From: Macrocystis pyrifera
Lineage: Eukaryota > Sar > Phaeophyceae > Laminariales > Laminariaceae
NCBI GenBank assembly: GCA_031763025.1
Contig: JASSKH010000005.1
Span: 17,946,128 to 18,010,127 of the forward strand
Reading direction: 5' to 3'
DNA length: 64,000 nt
Shown here: one piece after another, positions 32,040-45,500 of the stretch
Layout: each line of letters begins with the position of its first letter
How positions within the stretch are numbered: position 1 is the stretch's first letter
Notes under the pieces: generated by a model
What the model saw: the letters and a program-made list of their open reading frames with translations, nothing else
Databases searched by the model: none
Told to the model about the DNA's origin: nothing
Made by a program: the position numbers and the translations under genes

Positions 32040-32438
32040 GATCATTTGTGCGAAGTGAAGAACCTTTACTCTGCACAAGGGAATTGATCGTATCACGTAG
32101 TGTTCAAGGTACGGCACCGAAGAGGCAGTTACATAGTACTCCCATTGCTGTCTCTGGAAGTGGCCACACCGGAAATTAAATTAGCTAATTGAAGCTGTCA
32201 TGCATACCTGGTGCAAGTCCGCCTCACAAGCGGTTCTTAGTAGGATGCAGCTCACCCTTCATGCGACTCGCCGGACACCTCACGGCGCTTCGCGCTTGGT
32301 GCAAGCAATGTCTGCCTGGTCGGTGAAAACCCGACATGCTCCGTCCCGGCATTGTAGGGATGCGAGGGTCTATGGTCATACGACTACGGCCATGCATGAG
32401 ATCGAGTACATCTCTCCTATTGAGTACACCCCCCCCCC
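31877..32438 (+). mobile_element. Poly-C-ended element, full-length copy C
   Basis: It follows the same order as the copy at 10890: C run, TATATTATATATGGGTTGGG, T-run, AGTGAAG AAC CTTTACT hairpin, GGTTCTTAGTAGGATGCAGC and the tail ending TGAGTACACCCCCCCCC. A 5'-truncated copy follows immediately. Confidence 0.85.
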
Positions 32439-32460
32439 TTCCTTGGCTGGCGGTCAAGTT

Positions 32461-32840
32461 TGATCATATTTGTGCGGGGAGAACCTTTGCTCCGCGCAAG
32501 GGGGATGATCGTATCACGTAGTGTGTATATGGTGAGGCACCCACGAGGCAGTTACATAGTAAGCGCATTGCTGTCTCTAAGAGTGACCACACCAGAAATT
32601 AAATCAATTAATTGATGCTGTCATCCATATGCAAGAAAATCCGCCTCTAAAGCGGTTCTTAGTAGGATGCAGCTCACCCTTCATGCGACTCGCCCAACAC
32701 CTCACGGCGCTTCGCGCTTGGTGCAAGCAATGTCTGCCTGGTCGGTAAAAACCCGACGTGCTCCGTCCCAGCATTGTAGGGATGCGAGGGTCTATGGTCA
32801 TACGACTACGGCCATGCACGATAATGAGTACACCCCCCCC
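32461..32840 (+). mobile_element. Poly-C-ended element, 5'-truncated copy D
   Basis: It starts at the hairpin (GGGGAG AACCTTTG CTCCGC) and continues to GATAATGAGTACACCCCCC. The hairpin stem differs from that of copy C on both arms in a way that mostly keeps pairing. Confidence 0.8.
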
Positions 32841-32842
32841 GG

Positions 32843-33120
32843 GATGTGTTAGAAGAGGAGATGAGGAAAATAGACGAATGTGACATGGAGGAGTTTGATA
32901 CAATGAATAGCAGCGAGAAAACGATCGCTATCCTAGGAGATAGATGGTGGCCACAGGAGGCCAAACAGGAAGGGGATAAGATTAGCAAAAGGTTTCTATG
33001 TAATTTATGGAAACAACGTAATGAGCGCCCAATTGTTGTAGGTGTCTCTATTAGGAGTAGGAACGGTGCTCCGTCTCGAAAGGGATGCGTGGTCAATGGT
33101 CAAATGACTAAGGCAAGCAA
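32843..33120 (+). pseudogene. ORF fragment of unknown origin, possibly from a mobile element
   Basis: Directly after the poly-C end of the preceding element the sequence reads, without stops, VLEEEMRKIDECDMEEFDTM, then EKTIAILGDRWWPQEAK, RFLCNLWKQRNERPIVVGVS and SRKGCVVNGQMTKASNK. It has a balanced residue composition and AT-richer codons, unlike the Ala/Gly/Pro-rich exons of the two host genes. No convincing start codon context, stop or splice partner is visible, and I do not recognise the family. A (CCCCGT)n repeat follows at about 33140-33165. Confidence 0.4.
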
Positions 33121-33260
33121 CAAACGAATACACCCCCCCGTCCCCGTCCCCGTCCCCGTCCCCGGTACGGTAAGTGTCTTGCTTTTTTTTCTCTCGAGAA
33201 GACTTGAGCATTTCCTTCCCTCGCCAATTCGTGTCGAGTTGCGCCTACAATATATACTTA

Positions 33261-33366
33261 ATACGGGTGGGCATGGTAAATAGGACCTACGGTGCACACG
33301 AAAACCTATATATTCCTCTATTATTACTACCAATATTTGGTCCTATTTACTATGGTCCCCCGTAAT
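33261..33366. mobile_element. Stowaway-like MITE (family 1), copy 4
   Basis: Left end is diverged (ATACGGGTGGGCATGG); the right end CTATGGTCCCCCGTAAT is typical. The interior is reversed relative to copy 3. Confidence 0.8.
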
Positions 33367-33884
33367 AGTATGCTATTATTATTATAGGCGCTCTTAGCGG
33401 GTGAATGTCCATTTTTAGGTGTAGAGCGAATCCGTTGCGTGCAAAACCTGTCAGATTTTGTAGACTGCTACAAAAATGCGCACCCTGTACGTAGCACACG
33501 CCATCGAATTATCGCTATATTTATAGTATTGACACGCAGCTTGCAAATATGAGTTTCGAGGGAGGAAAATATGAAAATATCGGGTCTCGCACCCGAGACG
33601 TGTTTTTGTTTTTTTTCCAACTACATCACGTATACTTTCGGAGTATCTATATATCGAAGATGAGTTTCGACAAAATCCTCGATCACATCACAGCTGATGT
33701 TTTTATTCTCTTCTGAACCTGGATGAGAAGTGTGATATGTGATTTCTTCGAACCCGTCCACTACGAGCGCGCATATATTGTAATAAGAACCCACGATGGA
33801 CCCAAGATGGACAATGCCCCTATGTTTATCAGCCATATTTGGTTCTGTTTATGAACCATGTCGGTTCTGATTAATATGTTATGA

Positions 33885-33988
33885 ACCCTTTTAGGACTGC
33901 AGTCTCTTTAGATCAGTTTTGGGGACAAAGTACTTAGAATTAGACTGGTTTGTTCCCGAAACGGGACGGCGGCGGTTCTAAAGGGGTG
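33885..33988. mobile_element. Inverted-repeat MITE (family 3), copy 2
   Basis: CCCTTTTAGGACTGCAGTC at the left and a diverged GGTTCTAAAGGGG at the right, with inner arms TTTTGGGGACAAAG / GGTTTGTTCCC. Confidence 0.75.
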
Positions 33989-36003
33989 ATTGAAGTACTA
34001 ATAATAGTAAACCTCGTACGCATCGCTACTAATTCTAAGAACTGAAGACCTATTTCGCGAGTACGAGCGACGGTTTCCTGTCCAAAAACTTGGAAAAAAT
34101 GACTGCAGAAATCGCGTGGCGTGTTCATGCGCAGAATGGATGCGAGTCAACGAGGGAAAGAAATGCTGATTTTTTTGCTGAAATATAAATGAGTTCGCCC
34201 ACCGTACGTAGTGGGGAGGGGGAGGAGTGCCAACTGTGTGTGATCCTGGATACGAAAGGGAGCTGGACAAAGTAGTGCACATGCACAGTAGTGGATGGGA
34301 TGGGGGGGAGAGGGGAGCGAGGCAGCAGCGGCATGATTATTTGCAACGTACGTGCAACGGCTTGCATTGCACGTCGGACACGGCATGCACCGCCCTACCT
34401 GATATGATACATCTCAGGAGCGCCGGTTTTGCTTCGTATGGCCAATGCTGCAAACGTCATCGTATGTACGTTGTTCACGTTTTCTCTCTTTGTGCGCAGA
34501 AAAATTTTGGACTGGGTGTGCTTCGTGCTTTTCCCTCCCAATTCTGAATATTGTTCTTGTTCCGCACACCGGCGGCAGCGATGCAGCAACATCCAGCGAT
34601 CTATACATTGTCCGCCCTGGCTGCAGTAAGAATTCCCGACTGGATGGTTTAGACATATCACATTATCGCCTGGTCCAAACTCGTGACGACGGCCGTACCG
34701 GGTATCACGGTAGTTACTGAGCACGAGTGTTTTGCTATCTACGAGTGCGTCCTGCAAGTACGGCCGCAAGATGTCAGGATGCTCGCACGTAGGGACCCGG
34801 CCTCGACAGACAAGCCACCGTTCTACAGAGTGAACCTGTTTATATTTTGTAGTCAAGTCAAGACTACCTGTGTACGTATACTTCTTTAGATACTGTATAA
34901 GCTGACACCTGACACCAGACACCAGCGTTTGTTGTTCATGATTTTGTGGCTCGCATTAGTACCAGCAGTATACCAGGTGTGTGCGAGGTACTGCTGTCTA
35001 GCTGTACAGGTACCTGATAACTATGTGGGTGATACTACTGCACTGTTACGAGCGCAGAACTCTGGCGGGCGCTGTCTGAAAAATCTTTTAAGTCAATTGA
35101 CTCTATAGCACGTCGATGTTCTTTCATATGTTTTTTATTGCAGCCGGAGTCCTGACATATCTCAGGAGTCATGAGGCGCACGCAAGAAATACTACTTTTT
35201 GTAGCTGTACTAGCGTACAACTAAGTAGTAGTATTACTATTAGTACTATTAATAGGGAAAGCTGCAGATGTGGCAATGCAGTGGTAATTGTGTATACATA
35301 GCGCAAGTGCAAGAAGAGCAACCAGTCGTTGTAGTGCAGCAATACCAGGCACTGACTGCATCGTTTTTTATGCCAGGTCGTCCGAGCGGATCCACTGGTT
35401 ACTGTAAAGAACACACACTGCAGCCATACTCCACTGTGCGGAGCAGCAGTGACCGCGCGTGGTTAGCAAGGGTAGACGCGATTTCTCTACTGCTTTCGAG
35501 CAGCCGTACTTGATACAGATATATAGATGTATTATATATTTACGATTTCCTTTCGCTGGCCGTTATGCCGTTTGTATTTTGGGCTGAATAGACTTCGAAA
35601 TTTCAACGCCTGGTGGGCCTTCCGTTTGTCTGAGCTGCACAAAAGTCATCGGAGTTTACCTTGCATCGCTCCGCGTGCGAATGAATGCCTCCGTGGGGAA
35701 GCCTTGTACATCTATGCCGGTACATTGTATTACAGTACAGTAGACGTGCTGGATACCTTGAACTGGTAGGTCGCAAAGTGCCGCCGCTGGATGTCAACGC
35801 GTATCGGAAATACGCTCGTCTCGCAATAAATTCAGGAATGAAAAGAGGGTGGGCTTCGAATGCCCGGAGCGTGTTTATCTTGACCGGCAGGATCGACTAC
35901 TACGGTCGCTGGAAGCCCCTGCAAGTGTGTAGTGTGCGCGGTGCCATGCGCTTCTGCGTGCATCCGCACCTGCATGACCTCGACCCCCGCCACTACTGTT
36001 AGG

Positions 36004-36240
36004 GGCTACTGCTACTGCTATTGATGTTGCTATGCCTATTGCTACTGCTGTTGATGTTGCTATGCCTATTGCTACTGCTATTGATGTTGGTACGCCTGTT
36101 GCTATTGCTGTAGTAGTTTATATTGATACTGGTATCGCTATTGTTTCTTTTTGCTATCGCTGTTGCTATTGCTATCGCGATCGCTATTGCTATCGGTATC
36201 GCTAGTACTGCTGTTGCTGTTGCTGTTGCTGTGGTAGAAG
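36004..36240. repeat. GCTACTGCTATTGATGTT minisatellite
   Basis: Imperfect tandem units of about 24-30 bp (TTGCTACTGCTATTGATG, TTGCTATGCCTA) degenerate into TTGCTATCG repeats. It ends about 460 bp before the first recognised sacsin exon. Confidence 0.85.
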
Positions 36241-36520
36241 TCTCCGATGGGCACACGAGCGATCAGGTGACGTAGGAAGACCTTCGGATTTGCTAAACCC
36301 TCGGGTCCATTCGCACCCAATGAAACCCAGCAGTTTCTTGAGCTACCACGCACAGCAGCACCATAGTAGAGCACAGAACAGTGCACAACAGGGCGTTGTT
36401 TACAGGAGTATACAGAATCCTGCTAACAGGTACGCGGGTGTTGATAGCAATAGCTGCAGTACGTCTTGAACGACGAACGCTCATATCGATCCCCGCACAT
36501 TCAGCCTCGCGGCATCATCC

Positions 36521-39500
36521 GTGCCCACGGCCATGCCCATGCCCTCCCCAGCGCTGATGAAACAACCAAACAATCAAACCCAACGGTCTAACACAACATG
36601 GAGTGGTCGGAGTATCAACTACCTTAACTCAACAACACAAGCAAATGAAAAAACTAAAGACCAAAATCAACTCCCTCCCTTCCTCCCTCCCTGCCGGCGA
36701 CCAGGTGAGGACTTCGGTCAGAAGATCGACCTCACCGTCCGAATCCGAGAAATTCTCCGGAACTACCCCGAGGGTACCTCGATACTGAAAGAGCTAGTGC
36801 AGAATGCTGATGATGCGGGTGCAAGGGAGGTGCGGCTTTGTCTTGACCTGCGTCAGCACGGGACTGTCGACCTGCCCACTCCCGTGCTTGCGCAGTTTCA
36901 AGGCCCGGCCCTGATGGTGTACAATGACGGAGTCTTCACGGACACGGACTTCAGGTGCGCTGCGGCGGTACAGGCGCTTCCTTCTTTTAAATGTTTTTTG
37001 TGCTGTTTTTCTCATGTTTGTATGTGTTTCTTTTTGTGTACGTTTTGGGCCGTGGGTGTTTTTGGTGTTCGTGGTGTATCAGTAGAAGGTTTACATTTTT
37101 CTGCGTTTTTTGTTTTTGTTTTGGGATGTGGGTCGACTCCGTTTTATTTTTTTCATGCGCTTTAGCATCTTGTATCCATTTTCACGTTTTTCATGTGTTT
37201 TGTTCCCTTTTTTTTGTTTTTTGCGAATATCGTTCCTCGCGCGCGACAGACGCTCCTGCCACCACCACTACCACCACTATCATAACCACCACCACCACTG
37301 TTTTACCTGTCTCTGCCTGATGCCGCGAGCGTAAACATGCCGCCGTCGCCACCGCCCCGAGACTCGCTCGTGCTCGAGATAGATACTCCAGCCGCCCTCC
37401 CTCGTTCCTGTCCCCTTCGCCTTCTGTACCCGCTGTGTGTGATGCTGTGCCGGAAACTTGCATCTGTGTTGATTAGATCCATCCAGCGGATCGGTGACTC
37501 CCTGAAGAAGGACACCTCCAAAGGCGGCAAGACGGGTGAGTGCTGGAAAAAGTGTCCCCAGAACTTTCCCAGAACTTTTTTTGTTTGTTTCGGTATGTAC
37601 AACCGGTAACGGTTTTGACTTTTTCTTCTGTCCGGCGCTCCGACGGCAGTCGTTTTCGAGGGCCCGACTTGCGTGGTAAGACAACAGCAGTAAAAACACA
37701 CGACAATCGAGACGGCAGTCGATCTCGCGCCTGACGCTTGCGTGTCTAGAGTGCAGAAGTAAAAGTACACAACAATCCAAACGGCAGACAGTCTCGCACC
37801 TGACGTTTGCGTCTCAAGACTACGGCAGTAAAAACATGCTTGGTACAGCAATCCAAACGGCACTCGATACTTTCGGAGACAAAGGAGGCAGCAGTGGCAC
37901 CGGTTGCAAGAGCGGCAATGGAAGCTTCTTGTTCTTGTTTTTGTCTGTCGATGAAAACCGACCAGCTTTGGGAGTGCCGAACCGTTTGCGCGATCAAACC
38001 CAAGGCAGTAACCGGGGAGGGGGGACGGGTAGGCATTGGTGCCGCCGCGCGTGACATCTCCCGCGAGCTGGGCTGTATAACTGATGCGACGGGTTTTCAC
38101 GGGACGCTTCGGCTCAACAACAGCGCTGGTACGGAGGAAAGTGTTTGGATTACTACTGCTGTACGTTCCCTCGTAGCAGCTGCGATCCTGACAGCTACGG
38201 TCGTGCCTTATGCTCGTGCAGTCTATGCTATTAACAGACACATCTGCCCCGACGTGCGCTCGTTTTCTTCACGATGATTGGTGTAGAGGCGCGGCCTGCC
38301 CAGGACGATGATCACGCTCTTTGATACTTTTGAAGATGACGTTCTCTCCTTTTCCGGCAAACAGAGTAGTTGATCGAGTAGTATGGGGGAACGAACTAAT
38401 CAGGACCAAACATGCTTAGTAAACGCACTGCTATAATATGCCAGTATAGTTTTTGTGTATTCGATGGGTCCTGACTACTACCTGGTATGTATTACTATGG
38501 TCCACCGTAATTGTGAATCTATGTATATCTTGCTGTAATTTGACGGAGCTTCCGCCGATAGTGTTTTTGGTGTCGGACACACGCTACGCTTTTTTTTATG
38601 GAACTCCTCCCTCAAGGAAAATCGTATAGTAGCTTGTAGTCGAGTCTGACAAAGGCCTTGACGGGTCAAGCCTTGCCGTCAAGGACAGGCGTCAAGAAAC
38701 GCCCCACACTCAACAGCAGTATGGGAGTACGTCTGAGAAAGGCATTGATGGGTCAAACCTTTCCGTCAAGGACAGACGTCAACGAGCTTTCCACACCAAC
38801 ACTGCTATGCTATTATTAATAGTAAGTCACACAAAACCCCAATGGCGTTCCAACGATATTGGGTAGCGTTTCTCAGTGCCCTTGACCCATTTTAGAACTG
38901 CAGTCACGTTTTGGAGACAAACCACTCAAATTGCAAGTAGTTTGTCCCCAAGATGGGACTGCAGTACTAAAAGGCTTACGCAGCCATGGCAGTCAGAAAT
39001 ACTGCGTCTGATGGCAAAAAAACTGCTACGTAGCCCTATATCGTAGGACGCATCCTCGGTGAGAGAAAGTGGTGCAGCTTTTGCCATATTGCTGCCACCG
39101 AAGTCCATGTTCCATCTCCATAGTATGAGCCAAAATGCCAGCGAATTATCTCTCATCACAACAAACAAACCACGGGTTGGTCGTGGTTCGGTCCGGTTCC
39201 TTATCTGCAATAGGACGGTTCGGCATCGGCTTCAACTCGGTGTACCATCTGACGGAGCTACCGGCTTTCGTATCGGCGGGAAAGTGGTGCAGCTTCGACC
39301 CGCAGGCGAAGTTCCTCCCGAACGTCAACCCATCGAACCCCGGAAAGATGGTGGACTTCATCAAGTACCCTCAGACGGTCCAGCGTTACCCAGACCAGGT
39401 GCGGTGCGTTGGAGGCGGCAGTTGGTTGAACGGCTGGTGTCAGAAGGTTCGCAACGTTTTTCTTTTTTTTCCCCCGCCACTCTTGTCCCTTTTATTCTTA

Positions 39501-42500
39501 TTTTTTTGTATTTTTTGTGTTTTTTTTTTTTTTTGTTTCTGTCTGCCTCCATTTTGTTTTCGTCTGCTCGTCCTTTTTCTTGGTTTGTATGTTTTTACTT
39601 GTGTGTATCATGCATACATTAGCTCTCTATGTTTTTCTTTTTTTGCAGACGTATACAAAGTAAAAGGCAAAAGCCAAAATCAGGTACACCTGTTCCTTAT
39701 GAGCCAAAAACATTTACATACTGAAACCAAGTACAAAACAAACTCCACGAGTGGTGTTTTTGGCCATGAGAAATCGTACCTTTTTTTTTGCGCCAGAATA
39801 TTGAGCGTGTGGCCTCCAAAATCTGGATTTTGTGTTATTTAAGGTATAGATACCACGGGCTCCACTTGAGCCTGCAGAGGGTCACCAGGCTTCGTTTGTT
39901 TGGCCACGGCGAGACCGCCAAAATTATTTATTCTGGCGCCCCCCCCCCCGTTGCCAGCTTTGTTCTTCTCGACCATCCTCGCGGAACCGCCTGCTCGGCA
40001 CGAAGTTATTTTGCCGTACCAGACCTGAGACCACCTCGACGCGGGGTGGGGCAGACGAACTGCCGTGTGTGTCCACGGTGCTGTAACGTGACTGCTGTGA
40101 CCATAAAAAACAACAGAGTACATACACATCATAACAACTGAAGCACATCGTACACCCCAAAGAAAAACGCGAAATAGCGTACGTATGTATGCATGAATAC
40201 ATACGTACGTGCAAGTACAGAGTTTACTCGTACACAATAATTGCAACCGAGGGACCGCATGCAGAGGAACCTCATTAAATATTATACGTTTTATATTTCA
40301 GACTTTTTTTTCTCGTGATACGAATATTTTCTATTTTTTTTTCCATTTTTTTTTCTACGTCTGATTGAGCAACGTCTTGTCGCAGAAGGATGCTGAGTGA
40401 GCGTCCTCTGGCAACGCATCCCTTATACTAGCAAGGCGCACCGCTCGATACTAGAACTTAACACTCTGTAAACGCGAACGGTGCCTGTGGTTCTCCATTA
40501 TATATGGGGTGGCGGTGTTACTCGTTTAAGCGATCACCAAGCCAGGCACTTTTAATTTTTTCGAGCTTTTCTGAAACATTCAACAAGCCCCTCAAGAAGC
40601 ATTACAACGGTTACGGATGGGAATTGATTCGTTTTAGGCGTAAAGAAATGTCCAGTCTATTCGACAAACCATTTTTTTTCTGAAAATAGCCTGCCACCAC
40701 CCTTACTACTTGGGTTTAGAATTCAATAACGGTAGCAGCAAATACCTGATTACTCGACACAGGAAACGAATTGGATAATCGCGTTTGGCAGACATACCCA
40801 AGCAATGGAGAAAGAGGGGATGGCTGGTTCTGAACTGATATGCAGATTTTTTTTTTCGTCTATCCGATTGGAATTATGCAGAAACATTCGTTTTCTTCAG
40901 GTTTTATTCGTACTTTCTCTCTAGGGAAGAAGTATTTGACACTACTAAAGAATCGATACGTGCCATCCCCTCCGTTAGGACTTCGTGCACACAGCAATGC
41001 AACCCGTGCTTGAATCCGACGAGTAGCCGACAAAAAAATCGCTCCAGAAGGTGACCCTCTTAAGTCAATTCTTGATGGGAACTTCGAGAAAAAATATCCC
41101 GAGATACAAAAAAAAAAAAAAAAACAGTGACATCCAGTCTTCATTGTATCGGGCAAACGGTGCCAGACATGAACGCGGCCGCACGCCGAGCGATTGCCCT
41201 GTCACCCGGTGCCATCGCTGCATGGAAGACCATCTGCGATCGGGCCTTGATGCAGCGGGAAGCGAGTCACCCCTGGCGTTCAGATGCGAACATATCACTG
41301 CTGTCTCACGTGAGAAAACGATCGAGTAAAAATACTCTACCGTACCACTCTGTCCGGAAATATAGGGACGATTTAAGTACAAATATGAAAATAAGTTATT
41401 CCTTACTTTTCCGGACAGAGTGGTAGGTACGTACGAGTACATACAGCAGCACCATACAAAACTTAAGGCGCGCAGTGAATGCAGCATTGGCCTTAAGGCT
41501 CAAGCCCAGCTGCACGCATAGCAACAACTTGCCTGTGAGGTAGCTTTCTTAGAGGTGGGGGCGCACTTCCACGAATGTGCGGACAGCGCCGTCGAAATTC
41601 CGGTCTAGGCGAAGTGCAGTATAGCAACGCCCAGCCGATTGCCGATGGTTGTGTGGATATGTTCTTATTTTCACGTCGTGCCCAACAACAATAAACCAGG
41701 ACCGCATAGCCTGTGACTTATATCTGTACAAGATATGTACAAGATATCTTTCACAGGGAGGGCAGCATTCTCGTGCTGCCGGCCGCCGATCCCAACGGGC
41801 CACCAGAAACGTGCGATTCGTTCACGCGCGCGCGTCAGTGTCTACGTTGCTTCTCTACGCTCTGGGCTTGGTGGTGCGCTGTCCAGCAGCACGTTTTGTG
41901 CAAAAAGCAAGGCTGACTTTTTTTCAGCTCGTAGCTCAACACCGCGACTTCGACCCCGGCACAGCTTTTTATTTTCTTTTTGAGAGGCAGCGTCATCGAG
42001 CAGCTTTTTTGGCGGCCAATGGTATTTTTCCCCATCAGTTGATTTTCCAAAGATATTTATTCCCAGATCTCGACCATGCGACATTGTTTTTATTTGTACG
42101 TACTATCACGAATCTATTCCCAGCCCTAACAGTATGTTCATGTCGCGAACACAAGAACGGTGTGCGTACGTGCAGAGTGTTTTGGAGGGCTTGCTGTGAT
42201 GTTGAAGAACCGCATATATACACATGCATGATGATGTCTGGGTGGTTGCAATCCTGGCCAGTTCATTTTGCGACAAGTCGCCAAGCTATTACTAGATGTT
42301 TCCTACTGTGTTGAGACACGGATAGAAGCAAGGCGTTAACCTACGATAAGGGGCGCAGGTGCGGGTTTCCGCACGAAGGTGGTTGCGAGGTACGGGCGCG
42401 CATGCAACGAAATAGGGAGGCTTAACGCGTTGTTTGCTGGAAAAACCGCGGCGTCCCACACGTCCTTTCAATAACACGGTTATAGCGGCTATGTTCGGCG

Positions 42501-45500
42501 CGAGAGGGGCGCTTTCGTCAAAGATTACAGAATAGGTCTTGAGGGCGCGGGGGGTATTCCTTGCGTTTCGTGTCGTTTCGTCACCTTTGATCTGGCCAAA
42601 CTGGTTGCGTCCCTCTAACAGGTGGCAGCTTCACGCGAAAGTATTGGTACCCACTAAGAACTCCCTGCGAGGGTCTATGGTCATACCACTGCGGCCATGC
42701 TTGACATGAATTCACCCCCCACACACCTCTCTCCTATGTATTATGTTATATATAGGTTAGTTTGGCGTCGGTTGGTAACGATGCTGTTGTAAAACATGTC
42801 GCTCACTACTTGAGCCAGACAACCAGGGTACCGTTCTTTTTTTTTGGCTGTCGGTCACCGCTGGTGGTCTAGTTAGATATTTTGTGCAGGGTGGAGAACC
42901 TTTACTCCGCATAAGGGGAATTATCGTCTCACGTACCTGGTAGTGTTTATTATGGTAAGGCACCCAAGAGGCAGTTACATGGTTTTCCCATTGATGTCTC
43001 TGGAAGTGGCCACACCGGACATAAAATTAACTCATTGAAGCTGTCATGCATACCTGGTGCAAGTCCGTCCCACTAGCGGTTCTTAGTAGGATGCAGCTCA
43101 CCCTTGATGCGACTCGCCGGACACCTCACGGCGCTTCGCGCTTGGTGCAAGCAATGTCTACCTGGTCAGTAAAAACCCGACGTGCTCCGTCCCGGCATTG
43201 TAGAAATGCGAGGGTCTATGGTCATACGACTACGGACAAAATAACTTGAAAAAAATGTCCGGCTGAATCTGTACCACGTTCCAAAGTGGCGCGCTGGTTC
43301 CTTTGTACCACGCCTTCCCGTTAGTCATCCCAAGCCACGCCCGTTCATCCTTTTCACCACCCCACCCCCCTCCACCACCACCTCACCACCCCAATGACGC
43401 CAGTTTTCAACGTTGAGTGCGTTCGGGTGCAACCTGCGGTCGAAGTTCGCAGCGACGTTGTTCCGCTTTCCGCTGAGAACGCCGGAGCAAGCGTCGGTGT
43501 CGCGACTGTCCAAGCAGAGCCACTCGGTGAAGGATGTCCGGGAGCTTTTGGAGGCGTTCGCGAAGGAGTCGGCGGGGATGCTCCTGTTCCTGAAGAACGT
43601 GGAGCGCATGAGCGTGCTCGAGTGGGGACCCGGGGAGAGCGAGCCGCGACAGGTGAGCGGCAGCTTGAAATGCTTTGGATGATGTCCAACGTTTGTGTGT
43701 ACTGCAGGTTGAGAGTGTGTGCTGCTGTTTTTTTTTCTGCATGCCGTGCTGTCCGGAGATGTAAGGAACGCTTGGGTGTTCGTGTTAGTACCGAAAAAGT
43801 CCTTATTTTTCCGAACAGAGTGTATGTGTATGTGTCCGAGAGAGTAAAACTTGCTGTATCTGGAAGTACGTTTCGCCCTGTTGGCGAGTAGTATGGGACT
43901 GCCGTTAACGAGAGCAGCATAAACCGTACGGTTTTTCGACTTTTGGCCCTGTTGGTGACTACATTGGAGCCATTACGTACGTTATGATGGGCTATTTTGC
44001 ATGCAAAATATATTGCGGTACGTGTGTTGTGTCGGTGACTTATGCTCGGTTGGGGGCTTCCTGTTTTGCGGCGGGTACTTCACCATAGCGTTAAATGGGA
44101 CCGTCGCCTTCTCTGTGTCCTGACATCTTGCCGGATCGTCTGACTGTAATTCTATCCTTGTATAGTTGGCGATAGCACCTCGATTTGCTTAATACTCTGT
44201 CCAAAAGGTGACGTACGGAGTAGCAAACTACCTGTATGTCACTTTCAGTTGTTCTGTCCCACCTCCTGGTAGTTCCACTCATAGCAAGCGAAGGCACGAT
44301 TCTTGCCTGCTTGCCTGCGCGAAAGCTTCGTTGACACCCCCGACGAACCGGAGGTCAAGTCGGAGCTCAAGCCGCAAGCGTGTTGCTTCCACGCCGTGGT
44401 GCTACTGCCACTGCCACTGCCACTGCTACTGTAAGCTACCGAGTCCAACTTGCTCCTACTGTTCTGACAAGAGGTGTGACCGCTCAAGACCTGCTAAACT
44501 GTAATGCTATATTGCTAGAGATATGGGCTCAGGCGGTATGAAGTCTGAACTCTGAAAACCACCTTATGTATGCCGCGCGTTGGCCAGGTGCACACTACCT
44601 TCGTGCCGAGCCCTTCCGCTGCGCTGCGTCGATCACGCGCATTCGCTCTCTCAGCGTCGCCGGAAAAGGTTGCTGGTGGTGGTTCGACCACGGCGGATTA
44701 CGTGATTGAAATTGTCTCCAAGCCCGCAGAAGCTGGAGGTGAGGTCCTCACGCGGTATCGCGCGCGCGTGATACTGTACGTGTTTTGTTTGTCTTGATTG
44801 AGCTGTTGTTGGTGTTGGTGTTGTGTGTTGGTGCTGGTGCTGGTGTTGATGTTGATTGTCATGTCTGTGTTGATGTTGGAGTCGGTGGTAGGTGTTAGAG
44901 TTAAGATGTTGGGTTCTGGCCATGACTTTGGTGTTAGTGATATCGGTGTTGTTGTCGATGTTGGTGTTGGTGTTGGTGTTTGGTGTCGGGAGTGGTGTCT
45001 GTGTTGGTGGTCGCGTTTGCTCATGTTCATTGTTGGGGTTTGTTGCTGTCGGTGCTAGTGTTAGTATGGATGCTGATGCTGTTGGTGTGTCCCAAATATT
45101 GGCCCGCGGCGCGGACAGGTGGGGGGCGAGGGGGCGAGACCGTACCCCTACTGTTTTTACGGGCATCACAACTCGTTGAGCTCCCTCCGAACACGGCCCC
45201 GACTCCGACCCTGAACCCGATCCCAACCGCGCTCCCGCCGCCGCCTGCTTCAGGTTTCGCGATACGCGAGAAGTGGCAGGTGTGCAACCAGCTTGGCGGG
45301 CCTCGTGCTACTGCGATCGCCATCTCTGAGAGAGCCGCCCATATGCGCCTGGTTCCATGGGCCGGTGTTGCCGCGAGGTTTTCCACGACAGAGGAAGGCG
45401 GGGATGCGGGAGGCCCCAAGCCCCCCCGGGGCGCGGCGTACTGCTTCCTCCCCCTGCCGGTGGTGACGGGGCTGCCGGTTCACGTGAACGGTTACTTCGA

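Larger units (their letters stand above)
28283..36500. other. Divergent intergenic region between DMXL and sacsin genes
   Basis: About 8.2 kb separates the first recognisable exons of the two oppositely transcribed genes, so both promoters are expected here, though I cannot point to a core promoter motif. It is AT-richer than the exons and crowded with repeats: family 1 MITEs (29259, 29431, 33261), family 3 MITEs (31183, 33885), poly-C-ended elements (31670-32840), one ORF fragment (32843-33120) and a minisatellite (36004-36240). The intervals 28300-29250, 29540-31180 and 34000-36000 hold nothing I recognise beyond short GGTACC/CAGCAG-type repeats. Confidence 0.7.
39399..43403. other. 4.0-kb sacsin intron
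   Basis: T-rich start (about 39450-39640), then unrecognised AT-rich sequence. It contains a family 2 MITE (41343-41425) and poly-C-ended element sequence (42665-43236). Several 60-220 codon ORFs lack domains. Confidence 0.55.

Noticed and set aside
30100-34100. AT-rich blocks in the intergenic region as possible origin or scaffold attachment sites
   Set aside because: No specific motif supports this; AT-richness alone is not evidence.
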